64,000 nucleotides of DNA from a bacterium (lineage in GTDB: Bacteria > Hinthialibacterota > Hinthialibacteria > Hinthialibacterales > Hinthialibacteraceae): assembly GCA_016125385.1 (NCBI GenBank), contig WGLV01000004.1:54615-118614 (forward strand). Reading direction: 5' to 3'. Positions 39,269 through 49,061 of the stretch are shown here, piece by piece (within the stretch, counting starts at the first letter, position 1; each line of letters starts with the position of its first letter). Under the pieces are notes generated by a model that saw only the letters and a program-made list of their open reading frames with translations, was not told the origin of the DNA and searched no databases. A program made the position numbers and the translations under genes.

Positions 39269-40492
39269 ATGCGTTGGTCCCTGTTTCGGATGATCACACT
39301 GATCATCGTTTTGGCTGGATGCGTTTTATGCGCCGGCGCGGAAGAAATTCAATGCAAGGCGTACGAATTGGCGTTGAAGGATTCACCCATCGCCGATTAT
39401 CAGATCAGGTTGCTGGACGCGGCGATCGGCGCCGCGACGGTGATTCCCGCCACTCCTCATATCAAAGACCGCTCACGCGCCCAGGAAGCTGTGGTTGAAG
39501 CCTGTCTGGAACTCGGTCAGCCGCTGCGCGCATATCAGTATCTCGAAAAGATCGATAACTGGCGGAAAGGCTCGTGTTACGCGGACCTTGCTTATTACTG
39601 CGCGAGTCATGGCGCGATCGCCGAAGCGTCGGTGTCTATAGACCGCGCGGAGGCGATCTCTGAAACCACCGACGATTGGCGGCGCGACACGATTCGGGTC
39701 AAGATCGCGCGGACGCATTTTCTACTGGGTCAAATCGAAGAGGCTAAGCAGTTTGCATCAGGCGTCGTGGATTCGGAAACGGGAAAGTTGGAGACGACCG
39801 AGGCGGCGTCATTGGATGAAGAATCATTCGATGAGCAGGTAAAAAAACTCGACGCGCTGATCGAGCCCGGCCAGTTCGACGTGTTGAAAAACGCGCTTGA
39901 CGCGTACGCCCAATTGTTCGATCGCTTCTATGAGGATGAAGCCAAACGCGCCCTGACAGAGGAAAAGATCAAATCGTCGTGGAAAACGCTTCCCATCTTT
40001 TTGCGTATCGAACTGCTGAACCGTCTGGCCGAATCGGCATTGAGCCGATCCGACGATCAAAACGCGCTGCGGCTGATCGATGAATCTCTGCAATATCTGG
40101 ATGATTATTCGTGGAAGCCTGAAGATTACATTCCTCAAATCTCCGCGTTGCTGATTCTGCGGTATCGGGCTGGCGGAGTTGAAACCGCCCGCGAACAGGC
40201 CGGCGCCGCGCTGGCGTTGTTTAACGATAACCGTGAAAAAATCGTCAACATCTGGCGCGCGGGCGCGTTGCGCCCGCTGGCGGAGGCGTATCAGGCGATC
40301 GGCGACCACCGCATGGCGCTTTCGGTTTACCGGCAGGCTCTTGATGAAGGGGTGGAGAATCCCAATTCAAGACCGCGCGCTGAAGATCTTTCAGCGACCT
40401 GCGTCTCGATGGCGTTGCATTCGGTCGAGCCTGACGAAGCGACCTGGAATCGAATCGATGAAATCAGAGAGGGGTTGGGCCAGCCGTGGTGA
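39269..40492 (+). CDS. TPR-like probable lipoprotein, first gene of TonB operon
   Basis: 407 residues from the ATG at 39269. The N-terminus MRWSLFRMITLIIVLAGC ends in an LAGC lipobox, so Cys18 may be lipidated. The body consists of helical pairs typical of TPR or Sel1-like repeats: RAQEAVVEACLELGQPLRAYQYLEKI, CYADLAYYCASHGAIAEASVSIDRAE, ARTHFLLGQIEEAKQFA, and late LAEAYQAIGDHRMALSVYRQAL. No enzyme motif. Its stop overlaps the start of the TonB receptor by 7 bp, so translation is coupled. Likely an envelope scaffold for the receptor complex; this is inference from position. Confidence 0.8.
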   Translation: MRWSLFRMITLIIVLAGCVLCAGAEEIQCKAYELALKDSPIADYQIRLLDAAIGAATVIPATPHIKDRSRAQEAVVEACLELGQPLRAYQYLEKIDNWRKGSCYADLAYYCASHGAIAEASVSIDRAEAISETTDDWRRDTIRVKIARTHFLLGQIEEAKQFASGVVDSETGKLETTEAASLDEESFDEQVKKLDALIEPGQFDVLKNALDAYAQLFDRFYEDEAKRALTEEKIKSSWKTLPIFLRIELLNRLAESALSRSDDQNALRLIDESLQYLDDYSWKPEDYIPQISALLILRYRAGGVETAREQAGAALALFNDNREKIVNIWRAGALRPLAEAYQAIGDHRMALSVYRQALDEGVENPNSRPRAEDLSATCVSMALHSVEPDEATWNRIDEIREGLGQPW

Positions 40493-43458
40493 TCCTTCGC
40501 CCGATCGCTCTGATCGTTGTCATCGCCGCGTTCGCGCATCTCGCGTCAGCGCAAAACGGCGGAGTACGCGGCATGGTATACGACCGGGATTTTGACGCGC
40601 CGCTGGGCGCCGCGCAGGTGATGATCGCTGAGACGGGCGCGAAAGCGGAAACGTCTGAAGAAGGAAACTACGTCATCAGCGAACTTCCGGCGGGAACGTA
40701 CACGCTGGTGTTTTCAAAAGAGGGATTCACCCGGCAGGTGAAAGCAGACGTGGTGGTTTCGCCCGGTCAACTGACCGAAGTGGACGCGTGGCTGACCGGC
40801 GATTTCACCGAGATGGAGGAATTCATCGTTCAGGATATTCAGTTCAGCGCGGGTACCGAGGCGGCGCTGTTGGAGCTTCGATTGGAAAGCCCTTCGCTGA
40901 TGGATTCAATCAGCGCTGACCTGATGAGCCAGGCGGGCGCAGGCGACGCCGCCAGCGCGCTTCGGCTTGTATCGGGCGCATCGATTCAGGATGGGAAATA
41001 CGCGGTGATTCGCGGATTACCGGACCGCTACGTCAACTCGCAAATGAACGGCGTTCGGCTCCCCACCGCCGACGCCGACAAGCGCGCCGTGCAGCTGGAT
41101 CAGTTTCCTTCGGCGGCGATCGAGAGCATTCAGGTCAGCAAGACTTTTACCCCCGATCAACAGGGCGACGCATCCGGCGGCGCCGTGAACGTGGTGCTGA
41201 AAAAAATTCCCGAAGAGACCATGTTTAAATTCAGCGCCCAGACCGGCTATAACTCGCTGGTGACGGGGAATAACGACTTTATCTCCTACAAAGGCGGCGG
41301 AGTGAATTTTTGGGGGATCAGCGATCTCGATATTCCTTCCTCGTTTGACAGTACGGTCGGCGTTTCGGGCGCGGACGCGCCGATCGATTCAAAATGGTCG
41401 CTGTCGGCGGGTGGCAAGCAGGAACTCGATTATGGTTGGAAGATCGGGGGATTCGCCAGCCTGTTTTACGAACGCGACAGTTCGTTTTATGACGATGGGA
41501 TCGACGATAATTATTGGGTCGACCAGCCCGGCGATCCCATGTCGCCGCAATACATCCAAGGCGCGCCGAGTCAGGATTCATTCAAAACGCAATTGTTTGA
41601 CGTGACGCAGGGCAGTGAAGAAGTGAAATGGGGAGCGCTGGGCTCGACCGGCATCGAGAATGAATTCAACACGCTGACGCTGCTCTATATGTATACCCGC
41701 GCGACGGAAGACGTGGCCACATTGGCGGAGGATACGCGCGGCAAATATTATTACTTTCCTGATTACGCTCCCGGCGATCCCACGAGCCCGGGCAACCAGT
41801 TTCGCGACGCCGCGCCGTTCATCCGGACGCAGACGCTGGAATATACCGAGCGCTCGACTCAGACGGTTCAGCTGAACGGGACTCACCAGCTGCCCATCCC
41901 CGAGTTTGGCTTTAAGGATACGTTTATGTTTAAGCCTCCCGAGTTTGACTGGGGGCTTTCGCACAGTTCCGCCGATCTGTTTCAGCCTGACAAACGGCAG
42001 TTCGGTGAAATCTATTGGGCTGATTCGTACCAGCCGGGATTTCCGCCGTATATTCCGCCCTCCATCAATCCTGAGGTTCACCGCCCGTTTAAACCCGCGG
42101 CGAACTTCACGCTGGGCAACCTGCAACGCATCTGGAAGGATATCGAAGAAAACAGCGATCAGTATTTCTTCGATCTCAAGTTTTCCTTCGAGCAGTGGAG
42201 CGGCGACGAAGGCTATCTCAAGTTCGGCGTGTTCGGCGATACGGTGAACCGCCATTACAATCAGGATTCATTCAGCAATTTCAACGACAACAGCGCGCAG
42301 TATTTCGCTCCGTGGGAAGACATGTGGAGCGATGAGTTCTTTAACGAAGGACACCCCGTCACGGAAGGGAAGATCGACGTCGATTACGATGGCGAACAGA
42401 AGATCGACGCCTGGTATTCAATGATCGACCTCCCTCTCGCTTCCTACGTAAAGATCGTGGGCGGCGCGCGTTTTGAAGACACGCAGATCAGCATTATTAA
42501 TTATCCCGAATCGGAAGTGAACTGGATTCCACCCGGTTCATCGTCGACGGTCGAACTGAATCCAGGCGACGCCGACGTGACCTTCAAGCAATCGGACGTA
42601 CTGCCGTCGATCGGATTGCAGGTCGATCCGATTGAAACGGTGACGCTGCGCGCTTCGTACAGCCAGACCGTCGCACGGCAGACGTTTAAGGAACTGTCTC
42701 CCATTCAGCAGCAGGAATACCTGGGCGGCGACGTGTTCATCGGCAACCCCACGCTGCAGATGAGCGCACTGCAGAACTATGACCTGCGGGTGGATTACAG
42801 GCCTTATGAAGGCAGCCTGATCTCGGCGTCTTATTTCTATAAAGACATTCAGGACCCGATTGAATACGTTCAGCGCATCGTCGATTTCGCTTATACCACG
42901 CCGGTCAACTACCCTGAAGGCACGTTGAGCGGGTATGAGTTTGAAGTACGTCAGCAGATGGGCCACTTCTGGGATGAACTCGAAGGGCTGATGATCGGCG
43001 GCAACGTGACCCTGATCGACTCGGAAGTCACGCTGCCTCCCGAAGAAGCGGCGTTATTTGAAACGCCCAATATCAATGCGCCCATGCCCTCACGCGACAT
43101 GACCAACGCGCCAGATTATCTCTACAACATCTTCTTTACCTACGATCTCGACCGGCTGGGACTGACCGGCACGCAGGTCGGGCTTTTTTATTCCGTACGT
43201 GGCGACGCGTTGAAAGCCGGCGCCGGTCAGTCGCAAGGCAAGTTCGTGCCCAATATATACGAAAAGGAATACGGCACGCTCAACATGAGCCTGACACAGA
43301 AGATCGGAGATAGCTGGTCTGTCAAGTTTCAGGCGAAAAACCTGCTCGATCCCGCAATCGAAACCGCGTATCGCTCGAAATATATTGGCGACGACGTAAC
43401 GAAAACTTCATATCACAAAGGAATGGAATTCACCATCGCCGTCAGCGCTCAGTTTTGA
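40486..43458 (+). CDS. TonB-dependent receptor with N-terminal CarboxypepD-like domain
   Basis: 990 residues from a GTG at 40486 (a second GTG is at 40489). Signal peptide ends HLASAQN. Residues about 25-105 form a carboxypeptidase-regulatory-like beta domain (GVRGMVYDRDFDAPLGAAQV; GTYTLVFSKEGFTRQ). A likely TonB-contact stretch EEFIVQD precedes the plug (about 150-260: YAVIRGLPDRYVNSQMNGVRLP; DQQGDASGGAVNVVLKK). The rest is a large barrel ending in VSAQF with terminal Phe. Substrate unknown. It lies in the same operon as its own energy complex, so it is probably the main client. Size and order match receptors paired with DUF3450-type TonB systems in marine gammaproteobacteria. Confidence 0.93.
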   Translation: MVILRPIALIVVIAAFAHLASAQNGGVRGMVYDRDFDAPLGAAQVMIAETGAKAETSEEGNYVISELPAGTYTLVFSKEGFTRQVKADVVVSPGQLTEVDAWLTGDFTEMEEFIVQDIQFSAGTEAALLELRLESPSLMDSISADLMSQAGAGDAASALRLVSGASIQDGKYAVIRGLPDRYVNSQMNGVRLPTADADKRAVQLDQFPSAAIESIQVSKTFTPDQQGDASGGAVNVVLKKIPEETMFKFSAQTGYNSLVTGNNDFISYKGGGVNFWGISDLDIPSSFDSTVGVSGADAPIDSKWSLSAGGKQELDYGWKIGGFASLFYERDSSFYDDGIDDNYWVDQPGDPMSPQYIQGAPSQDSFKTQLFDVTQGSEEVKWGALGSTGIENEFNTLTLLYMYTRATEDVATLAEDTRGKYYYFPDYAPGDPTSPGNQFRDAAPFIRTQTLEYTERSTQTVQLNGTHQLPIPEFGFKDTFMFKPPEFDWGLSHSSADLFQPDKRQFGEIYWADSYQPGFPPYIPPSINPEVHRPFKPAANFTLGNLQRIWKDIEENSDQYFFDLKFSFEQWSGDEGYLKFGVFGDTVNRHYNQDSFSNFNDNSAQYFAPWEDMWSDEFFNEGHPVTEGKIDVDYDGEQKIDAWYSMIDLPLASYVKIVGGARFEDTQISIINYPESEVNWIPPGSSSTVELNPGDADVTFKQSDVLPSIGLQVDPIETVTLRASYSQTVARQTFKELSPIQQQEYLGGDVFIGNPTLQMSALQNYDLRVDYRPYEGSLISASYFYKDIQDPIEYVQRIVDFAYTTPVNYPEGTLSGYEFEVRQQMGHFWDELEGLMIGGNVTLIDSEVTLPPEEAALFETPNINAPMPSRDMTNAPDYLYNIFFTYDLDRLGLTGTQVGLFYSVRGDALKAGAGQSQGKFVPNIYEKEYGTLNMSLTQKIGDSWSVKFQAKNLLDPAIETAYRSKYIGDDVTKTSYHKGMEFTIAVSAQF

Positions 43459-43492
43459 GCGAACGAACGTCGGGTGAACTCAGGGTGACGCT

Positions 43493-44326
43493 ATGACACA
43501 ACATGTATCAAAGCCTCCACGGTGGAACGATCGGCTCGCCTGGACCCGGTCGCCGATCGCGTCGGGCTCGCTCGCGCTGCTCTGCGCCGTGTGCTTTATC
43601 GCGACGGGGGCGATCTCGGCCGACAAGACGACCGCCGACATCGAAGCGACGCGAACCGCGCTGGAAAAATGGGTGGAGAACCAGCGCATCATTTCAAAGG
43701 AAAAGCGCGATCTCGCGCTTTCAAAAGAAATGCTGAACGAGCGCATCGGTCTGATTCAACGGGAAATCGATTCTCTGCGCGAAAAGATCGGCGACGCCAA
43801 AAAGAGCATCGAAGAGACCGACAAGAAAAAAGGCGAACTGATCGAGCAGAACGACAAACTCAAACAGGCTTCGAGCTCGCTTGAATCGACGCTGGTTTCG
43901 CTGGAAGACCGGACGAAGGACCTGTTGAAACGCCTCCCCGCTCCCATCCGCGAACGCGTAAAACCGCTGAGCCAGCGTCTGCCCGATGGGTCCGAAGAGA
44001 AAAAAGCATCCATCGCGGAACGTTTTCAGAACGTGGTGGGCATTCTGAACGAAGTCGACAAGTTCAACCTCGATATCACGGTCAACAGCGAAGTGCGGGA
44101 CGTGGAAGACGGCGGTTCAGTAGAAGTGACCGCGTTATACATCGGCGTCAGCCAGGGCTATTACGTGAGCGCCAACGGCAAGTACGCGGGCGTGGGCGCA
44201 TCATCGGACGACGGCTGGGCATGGAAGCCGTCTAACGACGCGGCGCCGGCCATCGCGGACGCCATCGCCATACTCAAAAACGAAAAAGTCGCCTCCTTCG
44301 TGCAATTGCCGATTGAGATCAAGTAA
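43493..44326 (+). CDS. DUF3450 coiled-coil periplasmic protein of TonB system
   Basis: 277 residues; AGGGTGACGCT precedes the ATG. A membrane or signal segment lies at about 20-40 (GSLALLCAVCFIATGAISAD). Residues about 45-140 are a long charged coiled coil rich in Glu, Lys and Arg. A globular C-terminal part has YIGVSQGYYVSANGKYAGVGAS and a late helix-strand end. This matches DUF3450, a family found next to ExbB/ExbD/TonB genes. The biochemical role is not established; a periplasmic strut linking the motor to the receptor is plausible. It lies 34 bp after the receptor and 2 bp before the ExbB-like gene. Confidence 0.88.
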   Translation: MTQHVSKPPRWNDRLAWTRSPIASGSLALLCAVCFIATGAISADKTTADIEATRTALEKWVENQRIISKEKRDLALSKEMLNERIGLIQREIDSLREKIGDAKKSIEETDKKKGELIEQNDKLKQASSSLESTLVSLEDRTKDLLKRLPAPIRERVKPLSQRLPDGSEEKKASIAERFQNVVGILNEVDKFNLDITVNSEVRDVEDGGSVEVTALYIGVSQGYYVSANGKYAGVGASSDDGWAWKPSNDAAPAIADAIAILKNEKVASFVQLPIEIK

Positions 44327-44328
44327 CC

Positions 44329-45804
44329 ATGGAATCCCTGGACAGGAACATGAAACCAATTTTCGTCATTTCGCTTCTTCTGTTTTTCTCCATCACGCCG
44401 TTCGCGCAAAACGATGCGTCCGGTGTGGATGATGCGACCGGCGTCAGTTTCGGCCAGGCGTCGGCGTCGGTTCAGAAACAGTTGGAGGACAGCGTCGCCG
44501 AACTGAATCAGCTGCGTCAAAAGGTCGCCGATGAAACCGTACCGCTCAGCCGGAAACTGAGCGATCTGGAAAGTCAGCTGACCAACGTCCGGCTCGAATA
44601 TCAGCAGACCTCGCGCCTGCTCGACAGCGGAACGCTCGATCTGGCGAACTTGCGCAACGAGATCAAGTCGCGGCAGGAAGAAGCGACCTACCTCTCCAAC
44701 CTGTTGAGCGAGTACATCCGCAACTTTGAATCACGGCTGCATATCTCGGAGATTCAGCGTTACCGCGACGCCCTCGACGCCGCCAAACTCGCGTTGGAGA
44801 ACAACCAACTTTCAGAAGAAGACGTGTACAAGGCGCAAGCGACGCTGCTGTCGACCTCGCTCGACCGCTTGCGGGACGCGCTGGGCGGCGCACGATTCAA
44901 CGGAACCGCCGTCGATCCGAGCGGGATGGTCAAACAGGGCGAGTTTATTCTGGCGGGACCTGTGGGGATGTTCCGTTCGCTGCAGGGTGACGTGATCGGT
45001 ACGATTGAGCAGCGGTTGGGTTCGCTGGAACCGGCGATCGTTGAGTTCGCGGCGATCGAAGACGCCAGCGCGGCGGTGCAGGTGTTTGAGAACGGGTCGG
45101 GCCGGATCCCCATCGATCCAACTCTGGGCAACGCGCACAAGATCGAACAGACCGAAGACACACTGCTCGAACACATCCAAAAGGGTGGTCCGGTCATGTA
45201 CCCGATCTTCGCACTGGCGGGCGCGGCTTTGTTGGTTGCGCTCTACAAGTGGCTGAGCATGCTCCTGATTCGCAAACCGTCGCGCAAGCGTATCGGCGCG
45301 CTGTTAAACGCGGTCGCGGAGCATGATGTACAGGCCGCCATGCAAAAAGCGAAAGCCATCGGCGGTCCAGTAGGCCGCATGCTGGCTGCGGGCGTGGAGC
45401 ATCTCAAGGAACCGCGTGAACTGATCGAAGAAGTCATGTATGAAAAAATGCTGGCCGCGCGCTTGAAGCTGGAAGGTCTGTTGCCCTTTATCGCGATCGC
45501 CGCGGCGTCGGCGCCGTTACTCGGGCTGCTGGGTACCGTCACCGGCATTATCAACACATTCAAATTGATCACCGTATTCGGTTCGGGCGACGTCAAGACA
45601 CTGTCGGGCGGCATCTCGGAAGCATTGATCACCACTGAATACGGCCTCATCGTCGCGATTCCCTCGCTGTTGATTCACGCATTTCTTTCGCGCAAGGCGC
45701 GCGGCGTGGTGAGCGAGATGGAAAAAGCGGCGGTGGCGTTCGTTAACCAGGTGAGCAAGACGCCGTTTAAGAACACCAACTTTTCAGCGGGAAGCATCGA
45801 ATAA
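44329..45804 (+). CDS. TtpC-like MotA/TolQ/ExbB proton channel with periplasmic coiled coil
   Basis: 491 residues. A signal peptide-like start (MKPIFVISLLLFFSITPFAQ, from a second ATG at 44350) is followed by about 250 residues of coiled coil and helix in the periplasm, then three membrane segments: [42 protein letters not shown] and ITTEYGLIVAIPSLLIHAFL. The latter part is the MotA/TolQ/ExbB channel. The extended N-terminus is the mark of TtpC-type proteins needed by Vibrio TonB2-like systems. It overlaps the next ExbB gene by one base. Start 44329 or 44350 cannot be settled. Confidence 0.9.
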   Translation: MESLDRNMKPIFVISLLLFFSITPFAQNDASGVDDATGVSFGQASASVQKQLEDSVAELNQLRQKVADETVPLSRKLSDLESQLTNVRLEYQQTSRLLDSGTLDLANLRNEIKSRQEEATYLSNLLSEYIRNFESRLHISEIQRYRDALDAAKLALENNQLSEEDVYKAQATLLSTSLDRLRDALGGARFNGTAVDPSGMVKQGEFILAGPVGMFRSLQGDVIGTIEQRLGSLEPAIVEFAAIEDASAAVQVFENGSGRIPIDPTLGNAHKIEQTEDTLLEHIQKGGPVMYPIFALAGAALLVALYKWLSMLLIRKPSRKRIGALLNAVAEHDVQAAMQKAKAIGGPVGRMLAAGVEHLKEPRELIEEVMYEKMLAARLKLEGLLPFIAIAAASAPLLGLLGTVTGIINTFKLITVFGSGDVKTLSGGISEALITTEYGLIVAIPSLLIHAFLSRKARGVVSEMEKAAVAFVNQVSKTPFKNTNFSAGSIE

Positions 45805-46502
45805 TGGACGCGGCGAGCATCGAACAGATTAAAACGCTCTGGTCGCAGGCGGTTGAAATCTGGCTGTCGGGCGGCTGGGCGATGATCGCCATCGCGATTA
45901 CGGCGCTGGTGATGTTCGCGCTGGGGATGCACGTATATTTCCGGCTGAGCGAAAAAGGTTTCAATTCCGTGCCGGAAAAAAAGTGGCGTCATTGGATCAA
46001 CCATCCCGAGGAGCGCAAAGGCCCGATCGGCGAATTGCTCGATTTCGTAACCGGGGGATCATCCATCGAAGATACCTCGGTTTTTTTCGAAGAATTACGC
46101 GTGACGGAAGTCGCTCCGTTCGAGCGCGATCTGCGCGTGATGAAAATCTGCGTCAGCACGGCGCCGCTGCTGGGTCTGCTGGGAACCGTGACGGGTATGC
46201 TCTCCACCTTTGCCGCGCTGGCTTCGGGCGCGGGCGGAGACAAGACGATGGCGATGGTGGCGAAGGGCATCTCGGAAGCGCTGATCACCACCGAAACCGG
46301 ATTGGTGATCGCGTTGCCGGGGCTTTTCTTTCAATACCAACTCACGCGAAAACACGAGCGCTATAAGGCTTTTCTCGCCCATCTTGAGACGGTCTGTACG
46401 CAGAAACTGTATAAGAAGCTGCACAAACTGGAAAAACAGAAAAAGAAATTGGACCGAACCGATTCAGGGCAAGAAGAATTGCCTGAACTCGATATGGAAT
46501 AA
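45804..46502 (+). CDS. exbB: ExbB proton-channel subunit
   Basis: 232 residues, beginning at an ATG that shares a base with the previous stop (TAATG). Three membrane segments: [43 protein letters not shown] and [18 protein letters not shown], with the family motif around [11 protein letters not shown] basic C-terminal tail follows. This is a compact ExbB, distinct from the long TtpC-like protein before it. Together with ExbD it should form the proton-driven motor that energises TonB. Confidence 0.93.
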   Translation: MDAASIEQIKTLWSQAVEIWLSGGWAMIAIAITALVMFALGMHVYFRLSEKGFNSVPEKKWRHWINHPEERKGPIGELLDFVTGGSSIEDTSVFFEELRVTEVAPFERDLRVMKICVSTAPLLGLLGTVTGMLSTFAALASGAGGDKTMAMVAKGISEALITTETGLVIALPGLFFQYQLTRKHERYKAFLAHLETVCTQKLYKKLHKLEKQKKKLDRTDSGQEELPELDME

Positions 46503-46528
46503 AACCGTTTGGTTTTTACGAGGTAATC

Positions 46529-46942
46529 ATGGGACGTTTCCGCAACCTGTCATTGGATGAGGGCGGCGAAGCCGGCATCGATATGTCGCCGCTGATCGAC
46601 TGCGTATTCATCCTGCTGATCTTTTTTATCGTAACCACGACCTTCGTCGAAGAAACCGGCGTCGAGGTCGACAAGCCGCAAGCCGCATCCTCGGTTCGGC
46701 TTGAGAAAACCAGCATCCTCATCGCGGTCACCGAGAAAGGCGAAGTGGTATACGGGGGGCGTGAGATCGGTATCAGCGGGGTGCAGCCTCTGGTCAAACG
46801 CATGCTGCAGAAAGAGGAGGTCCCCGTCATCATTCAAGCCGCCGCCGCCGCGCAGTCGGGCATGCTGGTACGGGTGATCGATGAGGCGAAGCTGGCGGGC
46901 GCCGTCAAAGTCAGCATCGCGACGCGAAAGAATAAAGGATAA
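46529..46942 (+). CDS. exbD: ExbD subunit of TonB energy complex
   Basis: 137 residues; GAGGTAATC precedes the ATG. A short cytoplasmic start, one membrane helix ([21 protein letters not shown]) with the essential Asp at about residue 25, and a periplasmic domain with the ExbD fold ([27 protein letters not shown]). Partner of the two ExbB-type proteins upstream. TonB starts 4 bp after its stop. Confidence 0.95.
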   Translation: MGRFRNLSLDEGGEAGIDMSPLIDCVFILLIFFIVTTTFVEETGVEVDKPQAASSVRLEKTSILIAVTEKGEVVYGGREIGISGVQPLVKRMLQKEEVPVIIQAAAAAQSGMLVRVIDEAKLAGAVKVSIATRKNKG

Positions 46943-46946
46943 GACG

Positions 46947-47618
46947 ATGAGACAACGCAAGCGAAAACCGTTCAGAATGATCCGCCAATTCATCCATCGC
47001 GTCTTCGTCGCCGTGGGCGCGTTGGGACTGACGCTGGCGTTCTTCCTTGTTTTGCCGTTGATGCAGACGCTAGCCAAACCGCCGGCGACGGACATGATCG
47101 TACAATCGATCGATACCGCCGAACTGGAGGCGCCGCCGCCTCCGCCGGAAGAGCAGAAGGAAGAAGAACCCGAAGAGGAGGAAGCGCCGCCCGAACTCTC
47201 GGAGGAAGCGCCTCCGCTCGATCTTTCGCAGCTCGAACTGGCGTTGAATCCCGGTTTTAGCGATGGATGGCTGGGAGGCGACTTCGCCGTCAAGCTGAAC
47301 ACCGTAACGTCTGAGAGCGACGACGTCGACGCGCTGTTTTCATTATCGGATCTCGATCAGAAGCCGCGCGTCATTTATCAGCCCGGGCCGGTGTTGACCA
47401 ATGAACTGCGCCAGAAGGCGCCCGGCACGGTATATATCATTTTTATCGTCGATCAGAACGGGAGGGTTGAGAATCCAATCGTTCAGAAATCGACCGATCC
47501 TATATTTGAAAAGCCCGCCATGAACGCCGTCAAGCAATGGAAATTCGAACCGGGCAAGAGAAACGGTAAACCGGTGCGGTTCCGCATGCGGGCGCCGATC
47601 AGTTTTCCTAAAGGGTAA
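46947..47618 (+). CDS. tonB: TonB protein with short acidic Pro/Glu linker
   Basis: 223 residues from the ATG at 46947 (AAGGATAAG upstream; an in-frame ATG at 46881 lies inside exbD and is unlikely). Basic N-terminus, one membrane anchor (VFVAVGALGLTLAFFLVLPLM), then a Pro/Glu stretch at about residues 50-85 (PPPPPEEQKEEEPEEEE) and a TonB C-terminal domain (about 135-220; GTVYIIFIVDQNGRVENPIVQKS; AVKQWKFEPGKRNGKPV). The linker is short and acidic compared with the long Pro/Lys spacer of E. coli TonB, consistent with TonB2-like proteins that need extra partners to span the periplasm. Confidence 0.93.
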   Translation: MRQRKRKPFRMIRQFIHRVFVAVGALGLTLAFFLVLPLMQTLAKPPATDMIVQSIDTAELEAPPPPPEEQKEEEPEEEEAPPELSEEAPPLDLSQLELALNPGFSDGWLGGDFAVKLNTVTSESDDVDALFSLSDLDQKPRVIYQPGPVLTNELRQKAPGTVYIIFIVDQNGRVENPIVQKSTDPIFEKPAMNAVKQWKFEPGKRNGKPVRFRMRAPISFPKG

Positions 47619-47623
47619 TCATT

Positions 47624-49054
47624 ATGAACGACCGACGGGTTCCTGTTTTCAATAGCCTCATACTGTTCTGCGCCTGCCTGACCATTTTGACGGTGTTTCA
47701 GTGGGAAGCGGCCGCGCAGGATGGGAATCACGCCGCGCTGAAGCCCAACAGCCACCTGAGCGCAATGGAATTGAAAATCTGGAACGATCCTGCGTTTAAA
47801 AAACAATTCGCCGAAAGTTACTTGGCCGAAATCGAGATCGAGCCGCGCGTTACGGTGGAAGAACGCGACCAGATGCAGAAGGTTCTCGAACTGATCTCGT
47901 CTGATCAGATGGGTGAAGCGGCGAAGTTGCTCGAAGCGTCGCGCAATGACGCCTCCAGCGCGGTTTTTGACTTCACCCTGGCGAATATTTATTTTCAGCA
48001 GGACAAACTCGATCAGGCGGTGACCGTCTATCAGGCGGCCGTTCAGAAATATCCTAAATTCCGGCGCGCATGGAAAAACCTGGGCGTGATCTACATTCGG
48101 CTGGGTGATTTCGTCAAAGCGGCGCCCGCGCTGACGAAAGTGATCGAGCTGGGTGGAGGCGACGCGGTGACCTACGGTCTGCTTGGGTATGCTTACTCAT
48201 CCATTGAAAATTATATTTCCGCCGAGTCGGCATACCGCATGGCGATACTGCTCGATCCACCCACGATGGATTGGAAGATGGGGCTGGCGCGCAGTTTCTT
48301 CAAGCAGGAACGTTACGCCGAGGCGGCGGCGTTGTGTGGTCAGTTGTTGAAAGGCAAGCCCGAACGCGCCGATCTGTGGCTGTTGCAGGCCAACGCGTAC
48401 ATCGGACTCAATCAGCCGATGAAGGCCGCCGAAAATTACGAACTGGTCGACCGGTTGGGCGAGTCGACGTCGGACAGCCTGAACATGCTGGGCGACATTT
48501 ATATCAACGAAGAACTGTTCGATCTCGCGGTGGATACATATATCCGCGCGATGGACCTCAACAGGAACGGGAAACCCGACCGGGCCATCCGTTCCGCGAA
48601 GGTGCTGGCCGCGCGCGGGGCGATGGAGGAGACAAAACGGCTGATTGAAAGAATCGAAAGCCAATACGGCGACCAGATCGAGACGGACGCCCGCAAAGAT
48701 CTGCTTAAACTGCGCGCGCGTCTCGCCGTGGCCTCCGGCGCCAGTGGAGAAGAAGTGAAGGTGCTCGAACAGATCGTCGAGCTCGATCCTCTCGACGGCG
48801 AAGCGCTGATTCTGCTCGGGCAGAACAGCAGCCGCAATGGAGACGTTGAAAAAGCAATCTATTACTACGAGCGCGCCGCCAACATCGAGGGATACGAAGC
48901 CGACGCGAAAGTGCGCCAGGCTCAGTTGCTGGTGGGGCAGGGCAAGTACGACGAAGCGTTACCGCTGCTCCGCCGCGCGCAACAGGTGAATCCGCGAGAT
49001 AACGTGCAGACCTACCTCGAAGAAGTTGAACGAGTCGCCAAAACGCGCTCGTGA
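47624..49054 (+). CDS. Periplasmic TPR protein closing the TonB operon
   Basis: 476 residues; the ribosome site AAAGGG overlaps the tonB stop. Signal peptide about 1-30 (SLILFCACLTILTVFQWEAAAQ). At least eight TPR-like helix pairs from residue about 85 to the end, e.g. SAVFDFTLANIYFQQDKLDQAVTVYQ, AWKNLGVIYIRLGDFVKAAPALTKV and AIYYYERAANIEGYEADAKV. A TPR protein in this place is typical of TtpC-type TonB2 loci. Likely assembles or stabilises the complex. Its stop is 7 bp from the stop of the convergent response regulator. Confidence 0.9.
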   Translation: MNDRRVPVFNSLILFCACLTILTVFQWEAAAQDGNHAALKPNSHLSAMELKIWNDPAFKKQFAESYLAEIEIEPRVTVEERDQMQKVLELISSDQMGEAAKLLEASRNDASSAVFDFTLANIYFQQDKLDQAVTVYQAAVQKYPKFRRAWKNLGVIYIRLGDFVKAAPALTKVIELGGGDAVTYGLLGYAYSSIENYISAESAYRMAILLDPPTMDWKMGLARSFFKQERYAEAAALCGQLLKGKPERADLWLLQANAYIGLNQPMKAAENYELVDRLGESTSDSLNMLGDIYINEELFDLAVDTYIRAMDLNRNGKPDRAIRSAKVLAARGAMEETKRLIERIESQYGDQIETDARKDLLKLRARLAVASGASGEEVKVLEQIVELDPLDGEALILLGQNSSRNGDVEKAIYYYERAANIEGYEADAKVRQAQLLVGQGKYDEALPLLRRAQQVNPRDNVQTYLEEVERVAKTRS

Positions 49055-49061
49055 ATCCGGT

